Shown: positions 1 through 8,517, numbered from the stretch's first letter. The stretch: DNA of 64,000 nucleotides from Bin87 sp965115825 (GCA_965115825.1 OZ220464.1:434001-498000), one strand, 5' to 3'. Notes: generated from the letters alone by a model not told the origin. Numbers and translations: made by a program.

Positions 1-656
1 TCCCTTACATCATGCTCGCCACCGAAATGGAACCCACCAAACAGGCCTTCCAGCTCTACCACGACACCGCCGCGGAACTCGGCTATCAGTCCGGCCCCCA
101 GAACATCGGCTACCTCTGGAAAGTCCACGTCGACGAAACCGAAGAACTGGCCGAACAAACCGGTCGCAAATACGTCCAAGGCCCCAGCAACCCCTTCTTG
201 GCCGGCAACGAAGGCACCAACAACCCCGCCCTCCTCCAGCTCCCCGGCCTCACCTCACGCCGCCGCGTCTTGCCCACCCAGGCCGTCGCCACCCAGGCCC
301 GCGGCGGACGCGCCAACGCCGGCCCTGCGGGTGCTCTCGGTCGCCCCTACGAGCAGCAAATCGCCGACTACACCATCATCTCCGGCACCCCCAAAACCGT
401 CATCCCACGCATCCGCCACGTCCTGGAAACCATCCGCCCCGGCAGCATCTTCTTCTGGGATGGCGACGGCGCTATGACCCACGACGACGCCATGCGCAGC
501 CTCCGCCTCATGGGCCAGGAAGTCCTCCCCGCCGTCCGCGAAATCGCCGACGAATTGGAACTCCCCGGCCCCTTCGAAGTCGACCCCGCCACCGGCAAAC
601 CCTACCAGGCTCAGGTCAACGGCCCCATCACAGCAGCGGCGACTACGGACGACTAG
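1..656 (+). CDS. LLM-class flavin-dependent oxidoreductase, C-terminal part
   Basis: The reading frame is already open at base 3 and runs into an internal Met at 12, so this is the last ~218 residues of a longer protein cut by the window start. The sequence resembles the C-terminal half of bacterial luciferase-like (LLM) flavin monooxygenases: an ATEMEPTKQA stretch, a helical segment typical of the barrel C-terminus, and a segment (TIISGTPKTVIPRI) matching the family's usual GTPETVxEKI element. Family members bind FMN or F420 and oxidise small organic substrates in the cytoplasm. The substrate cannot be told from this fragment. A second LLM protein is encoded at 42961-44010. Confidence 0.75.
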   Translation, partial: PYIMLATEMEPTKQAFQLYHDTAAELGYQSGPQNIGYLWKVHVDETEELAEQTGRKYVQGPSNPFLAGNEGTNNPALLQLPGLTSRRRVLPTQAVATQARGGRANAGPAGALGRPYEQQIADYTIISGTPKTVIPRIRHVLETIRPGSIFFWDGDGAMTHDDAMRSLRLMGQEVLPAVREIADELELPGPFEVDPATGKPYQAQVNGPITAAATTDD

Positions 657-1389
657 GCCGTCTCGATACCCGCCGAGAACAATCCGCCGCGTCGCTCATC
701 CCCACCGCTCCGTCCACCCACTCAACCTGTTGCGCCGTCAATGCCATCGCGCGCCTCGCCGATGTCGGACGCCGTTCCGCCCACCCATCGGCTCGGCGTG
801 CCCCGGCCGGACCCGCGCCCGCGGGTCGTGATGGCATTGCGCCATCCTACGCCAGGCCGCTGGTTTTCAACCCGGTTGGACGGTATCCATGCGCCCGCTG
901 CTCTCCGCCCGTCCTTTGTCCACGTTTCCTTTCCCCGGTCGGCCATTGCGCCGCGCCGACCATCCCCAGGTGCGGTGCGCAATGTCTCTCCCATCCTTCC
1001 CTTGCGCCGCACCCTCGCCGAGCAATGACGGCTGCTCTCCTTCCATATCCCCACCACTTCGGGAATAAGCGACGCTATCAAGCATGCGCGCCTACGCCGT
1101 AGCCCCTTATCCCTCTCTGCTGGATATCCCCCGCTAGGAGCCCGCCATGCCCAGAATCCGACAACCTCACGGCCGGCGCCATACCGGCCCCAGCGCCTCA
1201 AGAAACCTTGTCTATTTCCAACCGGGCTGACTTTTCCGTCGGCTATTTCAACCTCCGCGGCCGGGCAACCTATCTCCTTGCGTGGAATGCCTGGAACCCT
1301 CATACAGCCCCTACCGCCTCCTGGTTGGAATGCAGTGCCTCCCCAATCAAGAACTCAGAGAATCCCTGACCCTCCACGCCCAACCGCCA
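657..1389. other. Stretch without a recognisable gene
   Basis: About 730 bases follow the oxidoreductase. Open frames exist on both strands, including a 193-codon minus-strand frame (722-1303), but their composition is Arg/Gly-rich without domain-like patterning, and I recognise no homology. The segment may be degraded coding sequence continuous with the broken defence genes that follow. Confidence 0.4.
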
Positions 1390-1665
1390 GCACGGACAAC
1401 GCCACCGCGCACCGCCTGCGCAAACAGCTGACCGAGCAACTGCGCCAGCAGCTCACCTTCGGGCACCCCACCAACGCCTACGAAGCCGCCCTCCGTCGTC
1501 TGGCCCATCAACTCAAGGGTGGGCGCCTCATCGTCAACCTCTTACCGCGCCATCCCTTGCACGCCAATCTCCACCCGGCCTAATGTTCCGGGACGACCCC
1601 AACAACCTCACCGCCGGCTACCTGGGAAGCGGCAACCCCACCTTCGCCGGCCTCTCCCAGTCTAA
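1390..1665 (+). pseudogene. Remnant of helicase with PLD-like (HKD) nuclease domain
   Basis: The frame ending at 1583 reads EAALRRLAHQLKGGRLIV then RHPLHANLHPA and stops. A second frame (from 1586) continues FRDDPNNLTAGYLGSGNPTF and AGLSQSN. Together these match the phospholipase-D-like nuclease segment attached to some SNF2/DEAD restriction helicases, in which HPLHAKLYL is followed by FRDDPNN and then GSSNLTFAGL. Here the HKD Lys is Asn, GSSNLT has become GSGNPT, and a stop plus a frameshift separate the halves, so the gene is dead. Only this segment survives. The next remnant is a methylase, as expected of a restriction or DISARM-like locus. The family assignment comes from motif memory, not a search. 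Confidence 0.5.
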
Positions 1666-1738
1666 CAACTCGCGATATACGGCATTGTCGCCCGACCCTT
1701 TCAGGAGCTGATACCCCAAATCGGCAACTCCCGATTGC

Positions 1739-2460
1739 TTGAGTCCTTATGAGGCCCTGCTCACTTCAGGAACCTACCGGCTGCATAACGAATTTTCGCC
1801 GAGCCGACAAAAACACCCTCTGCACTTCAACCGATCAGCCTACAACTGGCTCACGCTATACGTCGACCACCCGCCGGCCTACGATTCGGACAATAATCTC
1901 ACCCCACAGACTAAGTACGAAACGATCCGCTTCGGAAACCCCGCGGGCCGAGACATTGCGCTGCTCTTGGCCAACGGCAATTCCCATTGCCTCTGGTGGG
2001 CAGCAATCGGCGATGACTTCCATACTAACGCATGCCAACATCGCCAGCGCCCCCGTCGGCCTGGAAACCTTAAAACGAAACACCGACAATCCTTACTGAC
2101 CCTGCTGCCGGAGCTGAAAAACGCACTAGACGCGAACTTGGTATTCAAGCGCAACGCCGGCAAGAACATCGGGAACTACAACTTGGCAAAGTACCGCCAC
2201 GTCACCGACAAGGCGGATATGATACGGCTCCAAACGGCGGGCCTGAGCAACTTATGGGAAGACATAGAGCTGGAACACTACCCAATTGTCAGAACCTCCT
2301 TCGCCGACTAACCCCATCATCATCGCTCCCCAGCTCGCCACCCATCCATGCCCATCAGCGGCCAAATCGACCGCGTCTTGGCCCAACACAACGGCTTCGC
2401 AAACGAAGAACTCGACCTCATCATCAAATACGACATCAAATACCGCCTCGGCCGCTCCTA
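1739..2460 (+). pseudogene. Remnant of Eco57I-type adenine DNA methyltransferase, C-terminal part
   Basis: One frame (1739-2311, TTG start) carries KRNAGKNIGNYNLAKYRHVT and LWEDIELEHYPIVRT, a pattern I associate with the C-terminal region of large Eco57I/type IIG-like DNA methylases. A second frame (2347-2460) gives EELDLIIKYDIKYRLGRS, very like the usual last residues (EELDFIINYDIKYRMGR) of those enzymes. The two frames differ and a stop separates them. The catalytic NPPY part is absent. I read this as a decayed modification gene paired with the helicase/nuclease remnant just upstream. The 1739-2311 frame might still be expressed as a fragment, but nothing suggests function. Confidence 0.5.
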
Positions 2461-2596
2461 ACCACCACCCACCTCAACCCCAACCACGCCCCACCCGCTG
2501 TCCACCACCCCCTACCGCAGTTCCCTCACTGCAACCGTCATTCCTACGAAAGTCGGAATTCACCCCCGCCAACGCAACCTGCACTCAAACACCCCC

Positions 2597-2639
2597 AATC
2601 CTGCCAATCCGAAAATCCCCAAATCCGGATTCTGACAAC
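2597..2639. repeat. Dispersed ~44-bp repeat (copy 1)
   Basis: A degenerate copy of the element built from iterated AATCC words and ending GATTCTGACAAC. It recurs at 28229, 28333, 28415, 34434, 44133 and, inverted, 60350, and forms the core of the tandem array at 11757-12605. A small inverted sequence (CATTCC...GGAATT, near 2540-2560) lies just before it. Confidence 0.7.
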
Positions 2640-2666
2640 GCACCCACCTCCCATAACCAAGTTTGC

Positions 2667-2675
2667 TGGTATAAT
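2667..2675 (+). promoter_or_regulatory. Extended -10 promoter element
   Basis: TGGTATAAT (TG-n-TATAAT) lies 20 bases before the start codon at 2695. No good -35 is visible 17 bases upstream, which is tolerated by extended -10 promoters. The same style recurs before dnaG and rpsF. Confidence 0.5.
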
Positions 2676-2694
2676 CTAATCCGAGGCCGCCATC

Positions 2695-3282
2695 ATGACC
2701 ACCGCAATGAATGACGCCGACCGCATCCGCACAGAGCAGAAAGAGACCAACGCCAGGGGCGAAACCCGCTTGCAACAAATAACCAACGACCTGGGCGACC
2801 TCAAAGGCCACGTCTTCGGCCGCATCGCCCGCGAAATGGCCCATGACATCGCCGAACGCTTCGGCTTCGAGATGGTCCACGTCCTGACCCGACACGAAAT
2901 CCGCCAAATGCTCCGTCAGCATAAACCCGGCGACATCGACCCCGGAACCCGGCTCAGCTTCTATTCGGCCGACCTGATTGGCAAAATCCTCGACCAGGAC
3001 GGCAACGAGCTATTCCTCACCGCCGAAGCATCCTACACCGCTGACCTCAGAGACACCGACCGCGCAGCCCGAAACTCCGAATTCATCACCAGGTTCACTG
3101 GCTTACCCGCCCGCCCCTTTATCGCCAGCCGCCGGAACCACCGCGACGTTCAACAACTGGTGGATGCCGGCGCCGTGCTCTGGTTCGAAATTCAGCAACC
3201 GAGACCTTGCTCCCCAGTAACCCTTGCCCGGAAACATGGTGGGGAAGGTGAGATTCGAACTCACACGCCCAAGGGCACATGA
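2695..3282 (+). CDS. Hypothetical protein with N-terminal coiled-coil segment; C-terminus runs into tRNA-Leu
   Basis: An ATG start with GAGG eight bases upstream opens a 195-residue frame. The N-terminus (TRLQQITNDLGDLKGHV) is coiled-coil-like. The remainder resembles orphan proteins of cyanobacteria and Chloroflexi that end in a possible PD-(D/E)XK-like fold: DLIGKILDQDG, then FLTAEASYTADLRDTDRAAR, then VQQLVDAGAVLWFEI. No function is established. The last ~15 codons lie over the antisense of tRNA-Leu (3237-3321), giving an implausible tail (GEIRTHTPKGT). The native protein in relatives probably ends near WFEI, so the original stop was likely lost or shifted. It is convergent with the tRNA genes. 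Confidence 0.5.
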   Translation: MTTAMNDADRIRTEQKETNARGETRLQQITNDLGDLKGHVFGRIAREMAHDIAERFGFEMVHVLTRHEIRQMLRQHKPGDIDPGTRLSFYSADLIGKILDQDGNELFLTAEASYTADLRDTDRAARNSEFITRFTGLPARPFIASRRNHRDVQQLVDAGAVLWFEIQQPRPCSPVTLARKHGGEGEIRTHTPKGT

Positions 3283-3321
3283 TCCTAAGTCATGCTCGTC
3301 TGCCAATTCCGACACTTCCCC
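3237..3321 (-). tRNA. tRNA-Leu(UAG)
   Basis: On the minus strand the acceptor arm GGGGAAG (3321-3315) pairs with CTTCCCC (3247-3241), followed by discriminator A and an encoded CCA. The anticodon stem-loop reads GACTTAGGATC with anticodon TAG. A long variable arm (GCCCTTGGGC) marks a class II tRNA. The T-arm is GTGAG-TTCGAAT-CTCAC. Length is 85 nt including CCA. Confidence 0.93.
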
Positions 3322-3343
3322 GAAAATTGCCAGCAAATAGTGG

Positions 3344-3419
3344 TGGTGACCCGCCTCGGGGTCGAACCGAGAACCTGCTGATTAAGAGTCAGCTGCTCTG
3401 CCAGTTGAGCTAGCGGGCC
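3344..3419 (-). tRNA. tRNA-Lys(CUU)
   Basis: The acceptor GGCCCGC pairs with GCGGGTC, followed by A and an encoded CCA. The anticodon stem GCTGA/TCAGC closes the loop CTCTTAA with anticodon CTT. The D-arm (AGCTCAACTGGCAGAGC) and T-arm (TCTCG-GTTCGAC-CCGAG) are canonical. Length is 76 nt. It lies 22 bases upstream of tRNA-Leu on the same strand, so the two are probably co-transcribed. Confidence 0.95.
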
Positions 3420-3533
3420 ACAAAACGGCGCGCAACGCGCCACATTAGCCTATCAACATCCCCCCGGAGTGTCAAGAAACTGGCGCCGCCAGCATCCCAG
3501 GCCATAATTAACTCGTTGTATAGTTCGGATGTA

Positions 3534-4715
3534 ATGGCAATAGCGACAATTCTGAGGATTCTACTGGTAGCCTTCGCTGCGGGATGCGGCAGTGTACCCC
3601 CGGCGCTGATTACGGCCCCCTCCCTCCCTGCGCCGGCCGCCACCCCATTGCCGGAAACCCTGCGGCTGGAACCGGCCCTCACCGCCCGGCGGTTCCAGTC
3701 TCCCACCAACCTGATCCAGGTCAGCGGTGGCCGCGTGCTGATATCCGAGCAGGACGGGCGCATCTGGACATCCAAAGCGCTGCATCCCGACCCTGCTGCC
3801 GTCCAGGAATTCCTGGACCTCACCGACCGCGTCAGCCGCCGCGGCTCCGAAGAAGGCCTGTTGGGCCTCGCGCTAGACCCCCAAGCCCCCCGGAGCCTCT
3901 ACCTCTACTACTCCGCCTCCAACCCCCGCCGGTCGGTAATCTCCCGTTTCTCCCTCTCACCCGACCTTTCTTCCGCCGACCCCAACAGCGAGCTGGTAAT
4001 CCTCCAAGTCCCACAGCCCTACTCCAACCACAACGGCGGACAAATAGCCTTCGGGCCGGACGGCTACCTATACATTGGTCTGGGCGACGGCGGCTCCGCC
4101 GGCGACCCGCAAAGCAACGGGCAGGACACCTCAACCCTGCTTGGCTCCATCCTGCGCATCAACATATCCCAAGCCACGCCCGAGCAGCCTTACACCGTCC
4201 CGCCCTACAACCCCTTCGCCAACGGCGGCGGACGCAGCGAAATTTGGGCCTACGGCCTGCGCAACCCCTGGCGATTCAGCTTCGACCACGATACCGGCGA
4301 CCTGTGGGCCGGCGATGTCGGCCAGCATCGCTGGGAAGAAATCGACCTCATCCGGCGCGGCGGCAACTACGGCTGGAACGTCCTGGAGGGCACCCATTGC
4401 TTCCCACCCGACAGCGACTGCCAGCGCAATGGAATGACCCCGCCGGTATGGGAATACTCGCTGGGCGGCGAACCCTGCTCCGTAATCGGCGGCTACGTCT
4501 ATCGCGGTTCCGCCGTCCCGTCCCTGATCGGCGCCTATATCTACGGCGACTTCTGCTCCGGCAACATCTTCGCCCTCCGCTACGCCAACGGCAACGTCCT
4601 GGAACATCGTCAACTCGCCGATACCGGGCTAAACATAATGTCCTTCGCCCAGGACAACAACGGCGAGCTCTACCTACTCTCCCAAAAATCAGGCATCTAC
4701 CGCCTTTCCAACTAA
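3534..4715 (+). CDS. PQQ-dependent sugar dehydrogenase-like lipoprotein (GSDH family)
   Basis: A 393-residue protein. I place the start at the ATG at 3534 rather than the TTG at 3516, because it gives a compact lipoprotein signal peptide ending AAGC (Cys18). A six-bladed propeller of the soluble glucose/aldose sugar dehydrogenase (YliI) type follows: TNLIQVSGGRVLISEQDGRI, GLLGLALDP, NHNGGQIAFGPDGYLYIGLG, LRNPWRFSFD, AGDVGQHRWEEID and NYGWNVLEG. These include the family His, Arg and Asp positions around the PQQ site. The enzyme would be anchored outside the cell membrane and oxidise aldoses or related alcohols with PQQ; substrate is unknown. It is a single gene with no PQQ biosynthesis nearby, and a convergent gap of about 240 bp separates it from the amidase. 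Confidence 0.88.
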   Translation: MAIATILRILLVAFAAGCGSVPPALITAPSLPAPAATPLPETLRLEPALTARRFQSPTNLIQVSGGRVLISEQDGRIWTSKALHPDPAAVQEFLDLTDRVSRRGSEEGLLGLALDPQAPRSLYLYYSASNPRRSVISRFSLSPDLSSADPNSELVILQVPQPYSNHNGGQIAFGPDGYLYIGLGDGGSAGDPQSNGQDTSTLLGSILRINISQATPEQPYTVPPYNPFANGGGRSEIWAYGLRNPWRFSFDHDTGDLWAGDVGQHRWEEIDLIRRGGNYGWNVLEGTHCFPPDSDCQRNGMTPPVWEYSLGGEPCSVIGGYVYRGSAVPSLIGAYIYGDFCSGNIFALRYANGNVLEHRQLADTGLNIMSFAQDNNGELYLLSQKSGIYRLSN

Positions 4716-4959
4716 CATAGCCAAGCGACGCCACCGCTTGCCTTGCCCTCACGCCCCTAACCCCGTTTAACCCGCCCGCGGCGGTACAACGCCATCTGCG
4801 ACGATAGCGTGGATGCTATCCTGCGTTGTAACCCGCCTACGCCGCCCCGACCCTAACCCGTCATACTGCTTTTCGCCGGTATCCTGAAGCCTCTGCCCGG
4901 CCATTGGCCGACGCGCCGCCTTTCTGAGTATTGGCAGCGGCGCGAATGACAAATCTACT

Positions 4960-6312
4960 TCAAACCGGCGGCGCCCGCTTCAATCCCACAACCCGCTCGC
5001 ACCACCGGGCCGCTCCCAGAACCTTGCCCTCTTGCTCCCATCCCCCTCCAAACTGCGCCGCCATCGGCATACCCAGCTCGCTCAGCCCCGTCGGAACCAC
5101 CGCCGTCGGCAGCCCGGCCGCCGTCCAGGGAACCTGAAAAGCCGCGTCCCCGGTAGTGTTCAAGTCTCTCGGCGCCGGTGCCGGCGTTGCCGGCGTCATC
5201 ACTACGTCCACCTTGCCGGCCAGCTCGCTCATATCGGCCCGAAACTGCCGACGCAGCCGTTGCGCTTTCAGGTATGCCGCCGTCGGTATAATCATCCCCA
5301 TCTCCATGCCCGCCCGTATGCGCGGGCCATAGTCGGCGGCGCGCGCCCGGTGATTGGCCTCGTGGAACCCGGCGCACTCCACGTTCATCACAATGCGCTG
5401 CAAGCTATGCGCTTGCGCAAAACTGTCGGGCAGCGGCAGCTCCACAATCTCCGCTCCTGCCTCCGCCAGCCGATTGGCAACCCCCTCAGTATGCGCCCAA
5501 ATCTCCGGCGTAGCGTAGTCCTGGTAATACTCCCGCACCAGCCCGATGCGCGGCGGCCGATCATACTCCGCCATCTGTGCTGCAAAGTCCGGCGCTGGCT
5601 CCCGCCTGCTGCCGGGATCCTTGTCGTCCGCGCCGCTCAAAACGCTCAGCATCAGTGCCGCATCATCCACCGTGCGCGTCAGGATGCCCACATGATCCAA
5701 AGACCAGCTTACCGGAACCACACCGTAGCGGCTGATGCGTCCATAAGTCGGTTTCAGCCCCACAATGCCATTGTACGCTGCCGGACGGCACGTCGAGCCT
5801 CCCGTCTGCGACCCCAGCGCCGCCGGAACCATCCGCGCTGCCACCGCTGCCGATGACCCGCTGCTCGAACCCCCGGGCGTGTGCTCCCGATTCCACGGAT
5901 TCCGCGTCGGCGAGGGATCCGACGTGGCAAATTCGGTCGTAACCGCCTTGCCCAGGATGATGCCCCCGGCCGCCTTGATTTTTGCCACCGCTGTCGCATC
6001 AAAGTCCGGCACAAAGTCCGCATAAACCTTGGAGCCGCAGGCGGTGAGCATTCCTGCCGTATAGAAAATGTCCTTCAAACCCACCGGCGTTCCGTGAATT
6101 GGCCCCAGTATTTCACCCCTTTGCGCTTCCTCCTCCCGCTGCCGGGCCGCTGCCAGCGCCCCCTCCCTGTCAACGGTCGCCCAGGCTTGCAAATCCCCAT
6201 CCAGTGCGTCAATGCGCGCCAGCAGCGACTCCACTAGCGCCACCGGCGAGAGGCTTCCCTGGCGAATCTGCGCGGCGGCTTCCGCCGCCGAAAGCTCATA
6301 AAGTTCGGGCAT
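4960..6312 (-). CDS. Amidase signature family hydrolase (GatA/AtzE-like)
   Basis: A 450-residue amidase-signature protein. The catalytic Lys lies in GTPVGLKDIF (about residue 80), the cis-Ser in GGSSSGSSAA (about 147-156), and the nucleophile Ser in GSQTGGST (about 173), so the Ser-cisSer-Lys triad is complete. It lacks the GatA C-terminal signature and no gatB is adjacent, so a small-molecule amide or carbamate hydrolase is more likely than a tRNA amidotransferase. The gene immediately upstream encodes a 59-residue protein ending 12 bp before this start. That matches the AtzG-AtzE pairing, in which a GatC-like small subunit accompanies the amidase. The substrate cannot be read from sequence. 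Confidence 0.85.
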   Translation of the reverse strand: MPELYELSAAEAAAQIRQGSLSPVALVESLLARIDALDGDLQAWATVDREGALAAARQREEEAQRGEILGPIHGTPVGLKDIFYTAGMLTACGSKVYADFVPDFDATAVAKIKAAGGIILGKAVTTEFATSDPSPTRNPWNREHTPGGSSSGSSAAVAARMVPAALGSQTGGSTCRPAAYNGIVGLKPTYGRISRYGVVPVSWSLDHVGILTRTVDDAALMLSVLSGADDKDPGSRREPAPDFAAQMAEYDRPPRIGLVREYYQDYATPEIWAHTEGVANRLAEAGAEIVELPLPDSFAQAHSLQRIVMNVECAGFHEANHRARAADYGPRIRAGMEMGMIIPTAAYLKAQRLRRQFRADMSELAGKVDVVMTPATPAPAPRDLNTTGDAAFQVPWTAAGLPTAVVPTGLSELGMPMAAQFGGGWEQEGKVLGAARWCERVVGLKRAPPV

Positions 6313-6324
6313 AATCCAAACCTC

Positions 6325-6504
6325 TCATTCCTGGAACAGTGGCTCCAGATCCGGGTGCGCCTCCGCGCGGTCAACGTCGTAAATCTGCTGCGCTGTCGTT
6401 CTCAGGAACGACTCCAGCTCCGCCGCCCGCGCTTCGCCAAACTCCGCTGCTGCCCTTCCGCGCAGCTCCTCATAAATTCGCTCTAGCTCCTCGCTCTGTC
6501 CCAT
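6325..6504 (-). CDS. Small GatC/AtzG-sized amidase partner protein
   Basis: The start at 6504 is chosen over an ATG 13 codons upstream because AGGTG lies about eight bases before it. The 59-residue product is acidic and mostly helical (ERIYEELRGRAAAEFG, AELESFLRTTAQQIYDV) and ends HPDLEPLF, like the C-terminal tails of GatC and AtzG that wrap the amidase. It shares the operon with the amidase (12 bp gap). The partner role is inference from size, tail and position, not a recognised domain hit. Confidence 0.6.
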   Translation of the reverse strand: MGQSEELERIYEELRGRAAAEFGEARAAELESFLRTTAQQIYDVDRAEAHPDLEPLFQE

Positions 6505-6599
6505 GTTGCCGACACCTCGCCGCCGATATAGTTCTGCTGCCAAACCCTGCTGACCCGCCCGATTCTACTCGTCAGCCTCCCCAGCGGCAACCCCCTGCG

Positions 6600-7343
6600 T
6601 CAATGCCCCCGCGCCAATCGGGCCGCCAGCGACTCTGGCAGTCCGGCGGCCCGAATCTTGCGCTGAGCCGTTGCAATGTCATACTCAACCCGATAGTGGC
6701 GCAACTCGCCGGCCTCCCCCACCTCGCTGTCGTAAATCAAATATGACGCGCGCCAATCGCCGTCCCTCGGCTGCCCCACGCTGCCCGGATTGACAATAAC
6801 CCGCCGCTCCTTTTGCAGCGTCAGCGACGCGGCGGCGTCCAGCAATGCCACATCCGCGCCCCCGTCATTCTCCGCCCAGACCAGCGGGTAGTGCGAGTGC
6901 CCCACCAGGCAGAACGGCGTTTCCAACAGCGCAAAAGTCCCCATCGCCGCCGGCTCACTGATCAGATACTCCATCACCGGGTCGCGCAAGCTGCCGTGCA
7001 CGAGGGTAAATCGCCCCATGATTAGTACTTCCGGCAGCTCGGACAGGTAAGCCCGTTCATCAGCCGACAGCCGTTCCGCAGTCCACCTGGCCGCCGCCCG
7101 CGCTGCGCCGTTGAAGAGGTCAGGGTTCAGCTTGCCCGTAACGGCGTGGTCGTGGTTGCCGGCGATGGCGGCATGAGTCTGCGCGCGTAGTAGCGCTATG
7201 CAGGCCCCGGGGTCAGCTCCATAGCCCACCAGGTCGCCCAGAAACCAAACGTTATCGTATCCCCCGCGCGTGTCGGCGTCGGCCAGCACAGCTTCAAAAG
7301 CCTCAACGTTGGAATGTACGTCGGAGATGATGAGGGCGCGCAT
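6600..7343 (-). CDS. Calcineurin-like metallophosphoesterase (YfcE/MJ0936-like)
   Basis: A 247-residue protein with the whole metallophosphoesterase motif set in order: SDVHSN near the N-terminus, GDLVGYGADP, GNHDHA, VHGS, and GHSHYP with NPGSVGQPRDGD. These provide the Asp/His/Asn ligands of a two-metal centre. The family hydrolyses phosphodiesters or phosphomonoesters in the cytoplasm; this compact single-domain form often has an unknown physiological substrate. It is divergent from the asparaginase homologue (48 bp apart) and lies upstream of the small protein and amidase on the same strand, so the three could share a transcript. Confidence 0.85.
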   Translation of the reverse strand: MRALIISDVHSNVEAFEAVLADADTRGGYDNVWFLGDLVGYGADPGACIALLRAQTHAAIAGNHDHAVTGKLNPDLFNGAARAAARWTAERLSADERAYLSELPEVLIMGRFTLVHGSLRDPVMEYLISEPAAMGTFALLETPFCLVGHSHYPLVWAENDGGADVALLDAAASLTLQKERRVIVNPGSVGQPRDGDWRASYLIYDSEVGEAGELRHYRVEYDIATAQRKIRAAGLPESLAARLARGH

Positions 7344-7390
7344 GGCGGTATGGTAGCATAGCGGCGCACATCGCAGGAGGAAAATCCGCC

Positions 7391-8467
7391 ATGCCCAAAC
7401 CCACCGTCCACATCATCGCCACCGGCGGCAGCATCGCCGGCGTCGGCCCCGACCGCCTGGACTACATCCGCTACCCCGAAATCGGCGACCACCTCACCAT
7501 CGCACAGAACCTGGCCCGCGTCCCGGAAATCCGCGACCACTTCAACGTAATCGCCGAGGATATGGTCAGCGTGGGCAGCACCGCCATCGGCCCCGCCAAC
7601 TGGATTGCCTTGGTCGAGCGCATCCACGCCATCCACCGCGACGAACCCGACACCGCCGGCATCGTCATCACCCACGGCACCGCTACGCTGGAAGAAACCG
7701 CTTACTTCCTCCACCTCGCCGTCAAGACCGCCTCGCCCGTCGTCATCACCGGCGCCATGCGTCCCCCAACCTCCATCAGTACCGATGCCGACCTGAACCT
7801 CCTCGACGCCTGCCGCATCGCTGCCGCGCCCGAATCCGCCGGCATGGGCGTGCTCACCGTCCTCAACAACGAAATCCACTGCGCCCGCGAAGTCTATAAA
7901 TCCAACACCCTGCGCGTAGAGACCTTTAAACCCAACGAACTCGGCTTCCTCGGCTACGCTGACTCCGACCATCGCGTAGTTTTCTACCGCCGCCCGGTAC
8001 GCAAGCACACTACCGACACGCCCTTTCGAGTCGACGGTGGTGTCAACCTCCCCCGGGTCGACATCGTACACTCCTACGCCGGCGCCGATGGGATGCTCAT
8101 TGACGCCGTGCGCGCCCACGCAGCCCAAACCCCCGACACGGCGGACTTCCGACGCGCTGGGGGCGCCGTGCGCGCCCACGCGGCCCAAACTGAGCAGCGC
8201 GTCGGCCTGGTGCTGGCCGGCTTCGGCGCCGGCACCTTCCCGCCCGCCGTCATCGCCGCTGCCGAGCAGGCCGTTGCTGAAGATATGCCCGTAGTGCTGG
8301 CCAGCCGTTCCACTGCCGGCCGTGTGGTAGCGACCCCGCGCAAGGCCGAACAGGGCTTCATCGTCTCCGACAACCTCATGCCTCAGAAAGCCCGCATCCT
8401 GCTCATGCTCGCCCTCACCCTCACCAACGACCGCCACGCCATCCAGCAAATGTTCTACGAATACTAA
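7391..8467 (+). CDS. Asparaginase-family protein with altered active site and internal duplication
   Basis: GGAGGA sits nine bases before the ATG. The 358-residue product has the asparaginase N-terminal nucleophile motif (IIATGGSIAG), the second box reading ITHGTATLEETAYFL, and the Lys-containing box YKSNTLRVETF. In characterised L-asparaginases the second box is HGTDT, with the Asp in the Thr-Lys-Asp triad; here that Asp is Ala. Some annotated asparaginases in environmental lineages appear to carry the same change, but the enzyme may not hydrolyse asparagine. A 60-bp direct duplication inserts 20 residues before the C-terminal domain (see 8104-8190). Confidence 0.8.
   Translation: MPKPTVHIIATGGSIAGVGPDRLDYIRYPEIGDHLTIAQNLARVPEIRDHFNVIAEDMVSVGSTAIGPANWIALVERIHAIHRDEPDTAGIVITHGTATLEETAYFLHLAVKTASPVVITGAMRPPTSISTDADLNLLDACRIAAAPESAGMGVLTVLNNEIHCAREVYKSNTLRVETFKPNELGFLGYADSDHRVVFYRRPVRKHTTDTPFRVDGGVNLPRVDIVHSYAGADGMLIDAVRAHAAQTPDTADFRRAGGAVRAHAAQTEQRVGLVLAGFGAGTFPPAVIAAAEQAVAEDMPVVLASRSTAGRVVATPRKAEQGFIVSDNLMPQKARILLMLALTLTNDRHAIQQMFYEY
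8104..8190. repeat. 60-bp in-frame duplication inside the asparaginase homologue
   Basis: A 27-base word beginning CGCCGTGCGCGCCCACGC occurs at 8104 and again at 8164, exactly 60 bases apart, with one difference. At protein level AVRAHAAQT appears twice. Removing 60 bases restores a family-like junction (AVRAHAAQTEQRVGLVLAGF), so the insertion likely arose by local duplication. Confidence 0.8.
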
Positions 8468-8490
8468 TGGCTTGGCCTTCATTGAAACTG

Positions 8491-8517
8491 TGAGAGGCAG
8501 TTTTAGCCTGCCTCTCA
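8491..8517. terminator. Hairpin between two convergent genes
   Basis: TGAGAGGCAG (8491-8500) pairs perfectly with CTGCCTCTCA (8508-8517) around a 7-base loop. It lies between the ends of the asparaginase (+) and GTPase (-) genes and may serve both directions. The T run after it is weak. Confidence 0.6.

Noticed and set aside
722..1303. 193-residue minus-strand protein
   Set aside because: Composition is Arg/Gly-rich and patternless, no ribosome site, and it lies in what looks like decayed sequence.
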